Assembly (NCBI GenBank): GCA_038093975.1
Contig: JBBPTG010000004.1
Location: 248,001-312,000 of the forward strand
Length of the DNA stretch: 64,000 bases
Origin: Chalciporus piperatus
Taxonomy: Eukaryota > Basidiomycota > Agaricomycetes > Boletales > Boletaceae
Direction of reading: 5' to 3'
Under the pieces are notes generated by a model. It had not been told where the DNA came from. It ran no database searches and saw only the letters and a program-made list of their open reading frames with translations. The position numbers were made by a program, and so were the translations under genes. How positions within the stretch are numbered: the stretch's first letter is position 1; each line of letters begins with the position of its first letter. Shown piece after piece: positions 43,972-55,696 of this stretch.

Positions 43972-45465
43972 TCACTCCGACAAGGACTCGGAGCCGGGGT
44001 AACTGCTCACACTACCCGACATCTCTGTCGCATCAAAGTCACTACTAAACTCGTAGTCGCTCATCGTATCCGAGTGACCGGGTGTGGACTCCTCCGCATT
44101 CAACCTGTCAGCACTCCTGACGCTTTCAGCGCACCGCAAACACTCCCAACCGGAATCAAAACCTTCGTCGGCAGTCCGCATCATACGCTCGGCGATGCAA
44201 TGGTAACAGTACACATGTCCGCAGGACGTGACATACGGTGTGTATATCGGGAAAGGGGGTACTTCGTCTTCAGCGGTTGGTTGAGATACCCCTTCCTTGG
44301 CAGATGCAACAGACGAGAGGACATCTGCAGAGTATCCGAGGTTGAGAGTGTAGGAAGCGTTTTCAGCACAGATAGCACATTGATCCGAAGGGAGTGCCTC
44401 GTATTTGCCCTGTTTCCGAAGGGGACCTCGAGAAGTGTTTTTCGAAGTGCCCGGCAGGATTGATGGTAAGGTCAACTGCGATATCAGACGGGTAATGCGA
44501 CGCTGCACCGATCTTGCGTTTATGAGGGGCAACAAGAACAAAAGGAATTCCTGGATAAAGTCGGATGAGGCGAGTACATAACCCGAATGGAAATCGCGTT
44601 ACAGTAAATGCATGCCAGACCATCTGGCGATTCATAAATTCGTAGCTGACTTCATGTTTCGCTTGACTCGAAGTCGGTACAAAGGTCATTCCAAGAAGCC
44701 GATCGGACAAGCTCCGATGCCTTAAGTTGACGGGTCAAAACCTGACACGAAGAATATTGGGGAAGACTTACCGGCCGTTCCATAGAAAGACAGTGAAATT
44801 CAACAGGCTAAGCAGCGAATGCGCAGAATCTAGTCGCGTGAGTGTCTGCCATGCTACTCGTCGCGTATCACTCGAAGGGGTATCTGGCCATGACCGTGAC
44901 AACGCGTGTGCCCGCAAACGGTTGTAGAGATAAGGCACCAGAATGGTGAGTGTGCCATGAATAAGGAGGGTTTTTCGAGGTAATCCACCAGCTGTAAACT
45001 CAGCAGATTAATACGGGACCTCGTCCAATGATTAGTGACGTACGAGCGACTGGTCCGCGGGAAGTGAGCGGGGTGCTATACCTCAATCCCTGTAACCGAG
45101 CACCATAGCTAGCTCCGAGGTCCCATAACGAGAACTTGTATAGCGTCAACTGAATGACCAACGCGAGTTCTGAATCGAATCTGGCTTTTAGTGCAGTCTT
45201 TCCAGACTGTCAGGAATTATGTCAATGAAATGGCCAGACATACATTAACGAGGCCCAATGCCTTTTGCAATGGTTCGCACAATAGCTGGATCAACTCTTG
45301 ATCAAGAAGTTCGGCGTCAAGTTGCCCTACGCGTATGGTGCGGGGCCGTGAGGAAGTGGTAGAACCCAAGGTATTGCGTATTGAGGAAAGCGCAGGTTGC
45401 GCTGAATCGTAAGCCTGCTGCCATATAGCCTGCCACGAATTAGGTGGCGACTCTGCATTGTCCAT
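43972..45465 (-). CDS. pex2: Peroxin-2 (peroxisomal RING ubiquitin ligase)
   Basis: Integral peroxisomal membrane E3 that, with Pex10 and Pex12, ubiquitinates the Pex5 receptor for recycling. The ATG at 45465 begins MDNAESPPNSWQAIWQQAYD. Spliced exons read RVGQLDAELLDQELIQLLC, ELALVIQLTLYKFSLWDLGA, SYGARLQGLRYSTPL, GGLPRKTLLIHGTLTILVPY, AHSLLSLLNFTVFLWNGRH and SLSDRLLGMTFVP, all diagnostic Pex2/Pex12-domain stretches. The C-terminal RING is C3HC4: CAICAENASY, then TSCGHVYCYHC and WECLRCAE. A Ser/Asp-rich tail follows it. About 410 residues, six introns. Divergent from PheRS alpha across 230 bp. Confidence 0.93.
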
Positions 45466-45695
45466 GATGATACGTGCAAAAACGCTGCAGTGGAGTGTGA
45501 TCCAAGTGGTGCGAGTTGTGGTAGTATGACTACTAGTAACTACTAGACAGCCGGCAATTGTCATTAGGTAGCCGGACGATCGGCACGTGACCTTGAACTT
45601 GATGAGATTGAACTGACTCGCTGTAGATCAGAACTCATCTTAAAGTACAAGAGAAACGAGTTCATCTTCAACTGTCAGGTGGACTACACAAAGCC
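45466..45695. promoter_or_regulatory. Divergent promoter pex2 / frs2 with repeated ACTACTAG element
   Basis: GGTAGTA (45520-45526), ACTACTAGTA (45529-45538) and a second ACTACTAG (45539-45546) form a compact cluster, 64 bp from the pex2 ATG and about 158 bp from the frs2 ATG. The decamer, with GGTAGTA beside it, also occurs in the emc10/frs1 promoter. Candidate binding site; no known factor is assigned. Confidence 0.5.
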
Positions 45696-47749
45696 ATGGC
45701 AGAAGTACTCCAGCAACTCATCCTCGACACACTAGACAAGACTGGGGAGATCCAAGATACGAGAACACTCGTGATACCCGGAGAACATTCAGTGACCAGT
45801 CATGAAGCGCAGATCACGATCCTCGGGGCTCTGAGCTCCCTCCTCAGTCGCGAGGCATGTTACAAAGTGCTCGTGGGATGACCTCGATTAAACAGGCTGA
45901 TTTGTTTCGGTAGATGATCACTTTCGATACCCATGAAACGTCTTCACATGTCCTCACACCAGAGGGTGCACAGATCGTCCAAGAAGGATCGCATGAAGCC
46001 AGAGTATGGGCTGCTTTGCCAGCAAAGGGCCAGGGAGAACCTGTAGGGGCTCAGGAGTTGAAGAAGAAAGTGGGTGACGAGACCGCCAAGGTTGGCCAAG
46101 GGCGTGCATTCAAGAACGGCTGGATAGCCAAGGAGGGCAGTGGATTTGTGAAAGCCGTGAGTCGTTCTATTGAGAAATGTTAGCTATATCATTGACGCGC
46201 ATCGATCAGGTTGCAGAAATCGTGGATGCGACGCAGCTCGAATTGCGTGAAGTTGACTCTACTGGGACTCTCCAAGCTGGCGAGAAAGCACTGGCTGAGC
46301 TACGAAAACGTAAACTTATAATACAAAGGTAATCACCATACTTTATTCACCACGCGCCGTGCTATATTCTTCATCCGTTCAGGAAAGGACAATGGTTCAC
46401 CGTTCACAAGGGGTCTAACTTCAGCACGTCCATCGCAAAACCAGAAACTGACCTTACCGTCGACATGCTGACTTCGTATGTATTCTCCGCGCTGATTTGC
46501 AGAAAGGTTTATTGATCAACCACAGTGGATCATGGAAAACAGCCACTTTCAAGAAATACAACTTTGAAGCCGATGGTATACCAACCTCAGGTGGCGCATT
46601 CCACCCACTCCTCAAGGTTCGAGAAGAGATCCGTGGTATTTTCTTGGAGATGGGGTGCGATATTTCTGTATCATTACCTCGTTAGACTTCTAACGACTCC
46701 GTAGATTTGAAGAAATGCCAACCAGCTCTTTCGTCGAGTCGGGTTTCTGGTGCTTCGATGCCCTTTTCGTACCTCAACTTCATCCTGCAAGAGAACTGCA
46801 GGATACGTTCTACCTTTCAGGCAAGTTCAAGACGCTTCCATTCCTCGATGATATTGATCTCAAACCGTGATAGATCCATCGACTTCGCTGCCTCCCCCCG
46901 AGGCCTATTACAAGCGTGTTGCTGAGGTTCATGAGAAAGGCGGATACGGGTCAATCGGGTACCGAACTCCATGGTCCAATGAGGAATCTCACAAACTCTT
47001 ACTCCGGACACATACCACGGCCTCATCAGCAGCGATGCTTTACAAGCTCGCTGCTAAATGTAGAGGTGAAGTTATAGATGACGAAGGCAGAGTGCTGAAG
47101 TCGAGCGTCTCGCTTGAAGCGGGAGACGATGGCTTCCGACCAGCGAAGCTCTTCAGTATTGATAGAGTGTTCCGCAACGAGACCATGGATGCCACCCACT
47201 TGGCTGAATTCCATCAAGTAGAGGGTGTCGTTGCGGATAGAAACCTGACGCTGGCTGACCTTATTGGTGAGTCCTCTATCGGGCCAATTCCACTTTAACA
47301 ACTCAACAATATCTCAGGATTTATGAGAGTTTTCTTCAACAAAATGGGCATGACTGACGTTCGTTTCAAACCTGCATACAACCCATACACAGAGGTTCGT
47401 CGTGATACGTCCGTCCGGAAGGAGTTTGTGCTGACAAGTCTACGATATAGCCGTCGCTCGAAATCTTTGCATTCCACCCCATGCTTCAAAAGTGGGTCGA
47501 AATTGGAAACAGTGGCATGTTCCGCCCTGAGATGCTGGGACCCATGGGCTTCCCCAAGGATGTACGCGTACATGGCTGGGGTATTGGTCTCGAACGACCG
47601 ACGATGATTCGGTGAGTGTTAATTCTATATTCACCCCGTCTCCCATCATTGAGTACGTTTGAAGATACGGAATCAACAATATTAGAACGCTTGTCGGGCA
47701 CAAGACGCCCATCGAAAATGTGGAGAATGCGCCAGCTGTTATGTTCTAG
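45696..47749 (+). CDS. frs2: Phenylalanyl-tRNA synthetase alpha subunit, cytosolic
   Basis: Catalytic alpha subunit of the (alpha-beta)2 enzyme that charges tRNA-Phe. The ATG at 45696 leads [19 protein letters not shown], then winged-helix N-terminal domains ([16 protein letters not shown], spliced to [18 protein letters not shown]). Class II catalytic motifs are evident: [18 protein letters not shown] (motif 1 region), [20 protein letters not shown] with QVEGVV (motif 2), and [19 protein letters not shown] (motif 3). C-terminus [14 protein letters not shown] at 47747-47749. About 530 residues; introns of about 50-60 nt. The partner beta subunit is encoded 5.6 kb downstream on the same strand. 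Confidence 0.95.
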
Positions 47750-47938
47750 ACGTCACGACAACCGAAATTGTTGTGAAACCGTAGAGGGAAGAACTAATAG
47801 TCTCAATGTAAGATCTCACAAGTTGTAACACTCCAGTGGACCGATTACCGGTATCATTCTACCCTACCAAACAGGCCGGTGAGCACCTGGCCCAATAGTC
47901 CGTGCTATCTACTAGAAAGTACATTTCGATACCAGATC

Positions 47939-50567
47939 AGAACGAGAATACGGCTGCGTTCTTGCGCGTGCCGAACATATACACAATCGCTTGGCTCATG
48001 AATAGACCGACGGTGATACCGATCGTAACTGCAATCATCGCACTCCCGACGTCGACCCCCGAGCCGTTCGCTGTGATACCTCCCGCCTGCGAGAGGCCCG
48101 ACTAATCAAGAATGTCATTTCAGCACACTTCCAAGGCACGGTGCAGAGAATATAACACTGACCGGAACCAAGAACAAGACGCCTGTGACCATAGACGTGA
48201 ACGCGGTACCGCCCATCTTCCTCGAATAGATATTCCCGAGTAGCCCAACAGTGAACGCGCCAATCGCAGAGACGATATCTGACCGATTGAATATGTAATG
48301 ATTCGCGACCTTGTTTGTTGTATACGATGCGCAGGAGATGAGGACCATCACGATGAGCTCTTTTGATTTCCACGGCTGCAAGTTCGAGAGGGACGTCAAG
48401 ATGGAGAAGATGGGGACGATGAAGAATTGGGTCCATCCCGGGAAGGGTCGAATGTACCAGCCGAACGAGGGAGGGCGATAGCATCCTTCGACGATGTCAG
48501 CCGCATAAATGTTGGTCGCGTTGGTGAAGCTGAAGGTCCCGATAGCTGGTGGTGCACCCATCGTCGAGTTGTCGGGTGAGAACGTGCCGATCAAGGTAAT
48601 AGTGGTAGACATCCTGGCTGCGAGGGTCGCGAGGTGATGTCGCGCCGTAGGATCGAAGAGCAGGTATAGATCTGAACCAATTTGCAGACCGAAGCCCAGG
48701 AACAGGGTGTAGATGAGAGCGTACACCATCTTGACACTGCCGCACACGATGTTCTTGGACGCCAACTCGAGTGAACTGGTTACTGTTCTACGTTAGTCGG
48801 GGGAGAACGTACAATGGTCCGTTCGCTTACGAATAAGGTACCCAGGAAGGATACCGATGATACCAGCAGATGAAATGGCCTCATAGCAGAATATTTGACT
48901 TCGAATGCTGCTCAGCCCCCGGGCGACGAAGGACATAAGCATAGCAGTGGTGATTCTAGGGGAGTTGGTCAGGTCGAGCGGGAGCAGGGCAAAAAGTGAC
49001 GCACTCGAATACGTTGGCATACATGGCCGACTTCGCTGCGATGTTGAGCTGAAGGTAGCACAGAACGAAGGCACCAGCGCCAGCAACCCACATATCCAAA
49101 AAGGAACCACCGAAAGCCAATGGACAGATGAGAACTGACGCGAAGAATCCCAGCACACAACGGAACCACTTTGAGTAGATCGCTGGTCTCTTAAGCAAAA
49201 TCCTGAGCTGTTCTGTCGCGTTGCTAGCGCTGACCTCGTCGTGTAGCACGGTACGGTAAATGAGGTGGACCTCATGAAGCTGTCCAAGTGAGAGGCCACC
49301 GTTGACTTTGATGAAGTGAGTGTCGGATGTCATGGTGTCGCTATCTCCGAAAGAGCAGATGATGACGCTAGGTAGATGGATGAACTCGGCATTGATTTCA
49401 AGGATACGAGCTGCGGCGACCAGCTGGGATTCTATACGATGCGAGGGTGCACCAAACGTCATCAGGGCGGTGGCGAGCGTGACGAGAAAAGTGTGACGGT
49501 TGATGATAGCTGAAGTGGTGTTCTCCATCATCAAACGAAACGGTCAGTAACCGGTCGAACTCACAAGTGACATTGAACTCGATACGGATCTTCTGCAGTT
49601 CTTTCCTGCGTTGATGATAATCCATCACTCTAAGGGCATTTCGTTTCTCGTCTTCGTAGTCGTCGAGGAGACCCTTCGTGATGCCCGTTATGCGAGGATC
49701 ATCAGGGTCTAGAAAGTCCGAATCGGCGTCTGAGTGCGACGCGTCTGAGTCCTTCCGTCCATTGGGTGGGCGCCCGGTCGACTTTCCGAGTGCAGCGTAA
49801 GCATGGGAGCGGGAGTGAGGCAAACCGCCCGTGCCCGGAGTGACCCCATATAACTCCATCAAGTTCGTGAGGATTCCTTTGCGTCGACCGTCCCTGTCAT
49901 TTATCTCGTTGTAATTCGGAGCTCCACCAAGATCGACGTCCCCCAAACCGTTCTCTTCATCCCGCCCTGTTTGTGCCTGTGCTTCTGTGTCGAAGTTCTC
50001 GTCGTCTCTGTACTTCGTGTCTGAGGTGAAGTTGACTCTCTTGCGCGGAAGACCAGCGTTGGCATCGTACGCAGGCTGCGGAGGAGGAATATTGTGGGGG
50101 TGTTGATGGTTTGAGAGCGCGTACTTTTGGTCGATGCTTCGATCCTCTTCTTTCTTCCGAAGTGCATATGCGTTCGCAAATGCTCTGCTGCCATCCTCTC
50201 TATCGTTATTGAGCGTCGAACTAGAGCTTTCAAACGACCCGCGATGTGAGGACTGGGCGTGTCCGCTATTAGCGGCGGCAGTGGGGTCAGTTTCGAGGGG
50301 GAGATTATCGGAACGATGACGACTGCTGCGTGCGGGAGATGGTGAAGGTGAAGGTTTCGTTGGGAGGCGAAGGCGATCATGATTCATCAAGTCTGGGGGT
50401 GCCTGCTCCCCGAGCCTGGGGTCGACGATAGCAGGGTCTGGGAAACGCCGCTCGTCCAGATGGCGGGGTGGGTCGACGCGTGGCTGACGCCCCCGCCGAT
50501 GAGGCGGAGAATCTGGGCCAGGACCTGCCTGTCCGTTGTTCTCGAATCTGAGAGGACTTCTAGCCAT
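47939..50567 (-). CDS. prm10: Prm10/ThrE-type membrane protein (DUF1212 family)
   Basis: Fungal relatives of the bacterial ThrE/YjjP small-molecule exporters; yeast PRM10 is pheromone-induced, substrate unknown. The long first exon (ATG 50567) is a disordered hydrophilic head of about 335 residues, ending QRRKELQKIRIEFNV. The membrane part starts with the conserved FLVTLATALMTFGAPSHRIE, then IHLPSVIICSFGD, and helices FRCVLGFFASVLICPLAFGG, MWVAGAGAFVLCYLQLNIAA. A second half has EAISSAGIIGILPGYLI, VKMVYALIYTLFLGFGLQIG, YTTNKVANHYIFNRSDIVSA and GGTAFTSMVTGVLFLVP. This is the duplicated ThrE layout, about ten helices. Ends RKNAAVFSF, TGA at 47939-47941. About 800 residues, four introns. Confidence 0.9.
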
Positions 50568-51340
50568 TTGTCGTAGAAGATGTTCAAGAGGCGTAGGATA
50601 TGTTTGAAAGAAGGGCAGAGATGGAAGTGGTTTGGGACCGCGACCTTGAACCAGCCGGGCTATGTATATATAAGTCCATGGTCGTTTCGATCACGACGGA
50701 GACACCGGTCAGCCTGAATCAGAATGACACAGAGATGATCGATTCTTAGCCTTGGACTAATGTCTATTTGTTCAGCGAGCTTTATTTGGAAGATAAGTGC
50801 AATCGTCGGAGACCGTATGTGTCCCATGGAGAATGGCAGACCACCGTCATTCTCCCTGGAACACCGAGCGCCGTTGAACTTTCCACGGCATCGAAGATTT
50901 CCATTCAAACTTGGCCACCGGGGTCGCTTTTGCATATCGTCGATCTTGCAATACGGCGAATAACAAGTCAGATAAAGAGTGTGGTTGATCAAGCTCGAGG
51001 ATCCTCACCATGAACTTCGTAAAAATCTAAGGATCGTGGTCTCATACGACCGTGACCCTTTAGGCCGACACGCAGCTTGCAAGGAGATATCTCTGCAGGG
51101 AGAGGCAAGAAGTGAGACGCTCCGTGGAGCTGAAAAGCGTCCCTTCAGCGCTACTGCGCATCGTCAGAGGAAATCTCGGAAATCACCCTCTCTGCCAGGT
51201 CCCTGGATATGAACTGATATATCTCTGTTAGGTATGGAAGAGAACATGCGGAAGACTGAAAACGAGCCGTAGAATCGGGGTACAGGCAGCCAAGCCTTTC
51301 CTTTCTTGTTTGTCATCCCCCATCAGTGGGTAAGATTGCT
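50568..51340. other. Intergenic region upstream of prm10
   Basis: 773 bp between the prm10 ATG and the 3' end of the acetyltransferase gene. Open frames on both strands are short and overlap without a coherent exon chain. It should contain the prm10 promoter. Confidence 0.45.
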
Positions 51341-52012
51341 CTAGTTCCCGAGAGCGTTCCCCCACTTCTCCTCCCACTCCTCAACTGTGATCCCAAATAC
51401 GGCCTCCGGAGAACCATCGAATGGGTGGAACCCAAGCCTACGGTAAAACGCTTCTGCAGGCTTGTTCCTGGGATCCATGCCCAGCCAAACGGCTTTCAAC
51501 CCTTTACTTTTCAGATGCTTGATCGCTTCTCCGATCAATTTCTTTCCCCACCCCTTTCGTTGATGGGACTCCAAGATGTCGATGTGTAAATGCGCAGGAG
51601 AGAACGCGATCTGTGCTTCCGAAGCGGGTGGGAAATCCATGATAGTCTTGAGATATCTCTTGTCCGTCTCAGTGGGTTCTGGGGAAGTGAGAGGCCCGGC
51701 GTATTTGGCTTTGAGAGGTGGCCACCAGGTTTGTGCGGTGACTTGTTCGAAGGCGCGGGAGTCAAGTGCACCTAGGGTATATCCCACGACAGACTCGTCT
51801 GAGGGAGGGGAGGACTCGGATGGCCTCTCGACGAGAACAAATCCCCACACGCAGTCAGGGACATTGACATAGGGGAGGGAATAAATTTCTCCAGGGAGGG
51901 AGGGATAGTTGTGCAAGTCTTTGGCGGATTTCCCAGCCTCTGCCGTTTCCAAACAAATATTGGAGAGCGCCTGATCATCTTCTTTGGTAGCCGGGCGGAT
52001 AAAGACTGGCAT
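51341..52012 (-). CDS. GNAT-family N-acetyltransferase
   Basis: Intronless, 223 residues, ATG at 52012 (MPVFIRPATKEDDQALSNIC), which is the usual first strand/helix of the GNAT fold. Motif A, the acetyl-CoA pyrophosphate loop, is HQRKGWGKKLIGEAIKHL (about residues 152-169). The following LKAVWLGMDPRN then AEAFYRRLGFHPF is motif B with the Tyr usual in the acid position. A large insert with Trp/Tyr residues (about 60-130) probably builds the acceptor pocket. Substrate not deducible. It is one of very few intronless genes in this window, and fungi often hold such acetyltransferases of bacterial appearance, so past transfer is possible but unproven. Confidence 0.85.
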   Translation of the reverse strand: MPVFIRPATKEDDQALSNICLETAEAGKSAKDLHNYPSLPGEIYSLPYVNVPDCVWGFVLVERPSESSPPSDESVVGYTLGALDSRAFEQVTAQTWWPPLKAKYAGPLTSPEPTETDKRYLKTIMDFPPASEAQIAFSPAHLHIDILESHQRKGWGKKLIGEAIKHLKSKGLKAVWLGMDPRNKPAEAFYRRLGFHPFDGSPEAVFGITVEEWEEKWGNALGN

Positions 52013-52321
52013 CTCTGGTATGGAAGGAATGCGGATAGTAGCTGATAGCGCTGATATAGAAGCCTGAGCAACGCCTGAGCGGGAGAGAGAACGTTGTGGA
52101 TGAAATTCGATAGAGGATCACCGCAGGTCACCGCATGACCACCACATGATCATCCAAGACACATCTAAGATGACATCCATGAGATCTCCCACTGGCAGTC
52201 GGAATCGGCTCTCGGCGAGCAATGTTTGGCCGATATCAAGCCGAGACAGGACATGACTTGCAGCAACTACAGAGATTTAGACGCCGAATAGACAATCGCT
52301 ACGAGTACCGTGCAGCTCAAC
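52013..52321. other. Intergenic region, acetyltransferase promoter and emc10 3' flank
   Basis: 309 bp. Contains the promoter of the acetyltransferase and the 3' flank of emc10. No gene or RNA is seen. Confidence 0.45.
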
Positions 52322-53176
52322 TTATCTCCCGCCTTGTCCACCACCGTTGCCCCCTTGTTCATCCGCTGGCCCTGGCCCTGAAACCACTGTGGGAAATCGA
52401 CCGCCAGTGTAAGTGAAAGAGCAGCCTTGAGTGAACGACTTACGTAGGGCAACAAGGACTATGAGCATGTACATCCAATACTTTTGCAAGAAGCTCTTCT
52501 CGGGTGCTGGTGCTATTGGTTCACCTTCCGGAGTGAGAGGTGGAGGAGTACGCAGTTCAGGTCTGTCCAAATGTTAGCAGACACAAGGAACATGCAAGAA
52601 AAGGCGTACTGGGGAGGTTGACGAGGTGACATAAGTCTCACCGTCGTATTTAGAGCTGGGTATGACTTGCGCATGCCAGAAGAGGACGGACAAGAGCCGT
52701 CATGGGGTATTGGCGCGACGAAGTGATCGACAGCAACCGGTATACCGGAAGGAGAGAGATGGACGGTAAGATGTGAAGACGTCGATCCGGGTAGATGGCA
52801 CTGAATGGATTTCTCGTTACGCGAAACCCTTGGTCGGTGTAACGAGACTCACTGCTTTCACAACCGCTGTTGGCCACACACCCTCCGGAGCACCCGGACG
52901 TTCGAGCGCAACCTGGTACAATGCCCCTTCTAGGGATGAATCTATTGACTCCGCGAACTGGACAAGGTCATCGTAAAGGCTGTCGGGTTGGACGAGTGTT
53001 GCAGATGTCCCAAGTGGTGAAACGGAAAATGGTGGTGGGAGAGAAATGGTGCCAAGTTCGGACCACTGTGTTATTGGCAAGTTTGGGTGGACGATACGAT
53101 GTTGGACACGAAGTGGTTCAGATTGAGCATACGCAAGAGAAATGAAGAGCAGCGAAAGAAGCGTAGACGAGTGCAT
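52322..53176 (-). CDS. emc10: ER membrane protein complex subunit 10 (EMC10)
   Basis: Lumenal subunit of the EMC insertase, which places tail-anchored and multi-pass proteins into the ER membrane. The ATG at 53176 begins a signal peptide MHSSTLLSLLFISLAYA with likely cleavage before QSEP. The lumenal beta-sandwich follows (VQHRIVHPNLPITQWSELGT, LYDDLVQFAESIDSSLEGAL, YQVALERPG), split by introns. A Pro-rich linker (PELRTPPPLTPEGEPIAP) precedes KSFLQKYWMYMLIVLVALL, the single C-terminal membrane helix typical of EMC10, then a Gly-rich tail ending GGGQGGR. The last intron joins VALL to VSGPGPADEQ. A TTG codon twelve bases further upstream at 53188 is not the start. About 230-240 residues. Divergent from frs1 across 145 bp. 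Confidence 0.88.
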
Positions 53177-53321
53177 GAAGGTATACAAAGGTTTAGGTAG
53201 TAACTCCCATTACGGTAGTACTACTAGTAGTAACCGTGGCGGTATCTGGGGTACTACTTACCATCGAGATCGACATTGCACTGGCAGTGAGTCAGTTTAC
53301 GCGTACTAACCACAGTCCACC
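53177..53321. promoter_or_regulatory. Divergent promoter emc10 / frs1 with perfect palindrome
   Basis: A 14-bp perfect palindrome TACTACTAGTAGTA spans 53219-53232 and contains ACTACTAGTA (53220-53229) on both strands. GGTAGTA overlaps it at 53214-53220 and another GGTAGTA lies at 53196-53202. It is 44 bp from the emc10 ATG and 93 bp from the frs1 ATG. The same elements occur in the pex2/frs2 promoter. Confidence 0.5.
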
Positions 53322-55696
53322 ATGCCCACCGTCGCCGTGGACAAAGCCGATCTTTTTGAAAGACTCGAGAAAGAATATAGTACGCTCTATCGCTCATAAT
53401 GCATCCGATGAACTGCTGATCGTCCGTGTCACTAGCCACGGAGGAGTTTGATAGATTATGTTTCGAATATGGACTCGAACTAGATGAGGATGTACGTGTC
53501 TCCGATATCATTTGGCGACTGACGATCGCCTAACCCCCTATGATGGATCGCATAGACAACCGAAGAAGTAAAGGAGGCGATCAAGAAAGGCCTGCCTGCA
53601 GAAAGACCGGTCCGCACACCCCTCCGTGAATGACACCATCTACCTCTTACTAGAATCTTACAGCAACTCAAAATCGAGGTACCTGCAAATAGGTTCGTCA
53701 TTCAATCTTCTCCGATGTCCAGTTCAATTTGACCGACGTCCCTCGAAGATATGATCTCCTCTGTATAGAAGGCATATCCCGCGCGCTCAAAGTTTTTTTG
53801 GGCAAGGCAGAAGCCCCGGAATACAAACTTGTCTATCTCCCAGGCGGTGAAGACAACCTTCTCACCGTCCATGTGCACCCCGACGTGCGTCTTGCCTACG
53901 TTGACCGAAAAGCACATTGAATCTAACGGATCGCTAGACTCAACGCGTCCGTCCGCTGTTCGCATGTGCGGTCCTTCGCAATATAACATTCACACCTCGG
54001 TCCTACGCATCTTTCATCGATCTTCAAGACAAGCTTCATCAAAACATCGGGAGGCGACGCTGGCTGGTCTCAATTGGTACACATGACCTCGACACGATCG
54101 AACCCCCATTCCGATACGAGGCAAGGGACCCAGAAGCCATCAAGTTTGTCCCCCTCACAAAGACAGAGGCGTACACTGCCAAAGAACTCATGACGATTTA
54201 CGAGGTACTCCGCCCACTTAAAGTACCTTCGGCACGTTCTGATCACCTTTCATACTTTTCAGAATGATAAGCATCTCGCAAAATACCTTCCCATCGTTCG
54301 AGATGCACCCGTCTACCCAATCATCTACGATCACCAAGACCGCGTCCTCTCCTTCCCGCCCATCATCAACTCCGAACACAGCAAAATCACACTGAACACG
54401 CGCAACGTCTTCATTGACGTGACTGCCACCGATGACACGAAGCTTCAAATTGTCGTTAACATGGTCGCGACAATGTTCTCGGAGTATTGCGAAGAACCTT
54501 TCACGTACGTGTTAATCACTCATTCACCCGAGTCCATCTTGTGTTTTCGGACAAGAGATATTTACGCGTCTATACAGGATCGAACCGTGCAAGATTGTCT
54601 TCCCGGACGGATCAACGCGTATCTCGCCCGATATCGCACCACGGACTGTCATGGCCCGCGCCTCTTATATCAACTCTTGCACGTCTCTCTCACTCTCTCC
54701 GGCGTCGATCGCTGAGCTTTTGACACGAATGTCGCACTCTCCTGTCGTGTCCTCCGACGAAATCGCTGTCACTGTTCCATGCACTCGTCCGGATATCTTC
54801 CATGAGGTTGATATCATGGAGGATGTGGCCGTTGCGCATGGGTTCAACAACCTCCCTGATATCTTCCCGCAAACAAGCACAGTTGCACAACCTCTGCCAA
54901 TCTCGAGACTCGTCGATGTTATCCGTAGAGAGTGGGCGATGGCTGGATGGGTGGAAGGCCTGCCACTTATTTTGGTGCATTTCTCTTCACTTGGCGTGTC
55001 AAGATCAAAAGACTAACAAGAACCCAACACCCACAGTGCTCGCACGAGGAAAACTTTGCGTGGATGAATCGTCCCGATCTAGGCAACTATGCAGTCAAGA
55101 TCGCCAACCCCAAGACCCTCGAATTCCAAGTCGTCAGAACTTCCCTCCTCCCCGGTCTACTCAAAACCATCCGAGAAAACCGTTCACACCCATTACCCAT
55201 CCGACTGTTCGAGCTCTCCGACGTCGTCTTCAAAGACACTACCAAGGAGCGACAGGCGAGAAACGAGAGACACGCTGCTGCTGTTTGGTCCAACAAGACG
55301 GCTGGGTTCGAGGTCGTCCATGGATTGTTGGATAGGGCTATGAAGATGCTGGAAGTGCCCAGGATTGGTAAGGAGGACAAGGACAAACCGAGGGGGTATT
55401 ACATCGTCGAAGGGGATGGTTAGTCACGTATTCTCTTCTATCTCGTATGGCAGGCTAACCCGTTCCTTTGCGTAGACCCTGCGTACTTCCCGGGACGAGC
55501 TGCGACCATCTACTACCGCCCTGCTCCCGCTGTCCAGCCAACCCTCAACAACGTCAAAGAACCCCATGGGTCCAGGGACATCGCGATAGGCACATTGGGT
55601 GTTCTGCATCCTACCGTATTGGCAAATTTCGAGATCGGCTACCCGTGTTCAGCACTGGAGTTCAACGTAGAGGTGTTCTTGAAGAAGAGGTTATGA
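53322..55696 (+). CDS. frs1: Phenylalanyl-tRNA synthetase beta subunit, cytosolic
   Basis: Non-catalytic beta subunit with tRNA-binding and editing modules. The ATG at 53322 begins [19 protein letters not shown], matching the family start. Spliced exons give [17 protein letters not shown], then [20 protein letters not shown] (signature of the B1 domain), [39 protein letters not shown] (B3/B4 region), [20 protein letters not shown] and the B5 stretch [20 protein letters not shown]. The class II-like core has [33 protein letters not shown] and [11 protein letters not shown]. Ends [16 protein letters not shown] at 55694-55696. About 590-600 residues, about nine introns. Same strand as frs2. Confidence 0.95.

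Noticed and set aside
53177..53188. Earlier start of EMC10 at 53188
   Set aside because: That codon is TTG; the ATG at 53176 gives a normal signal peptide.
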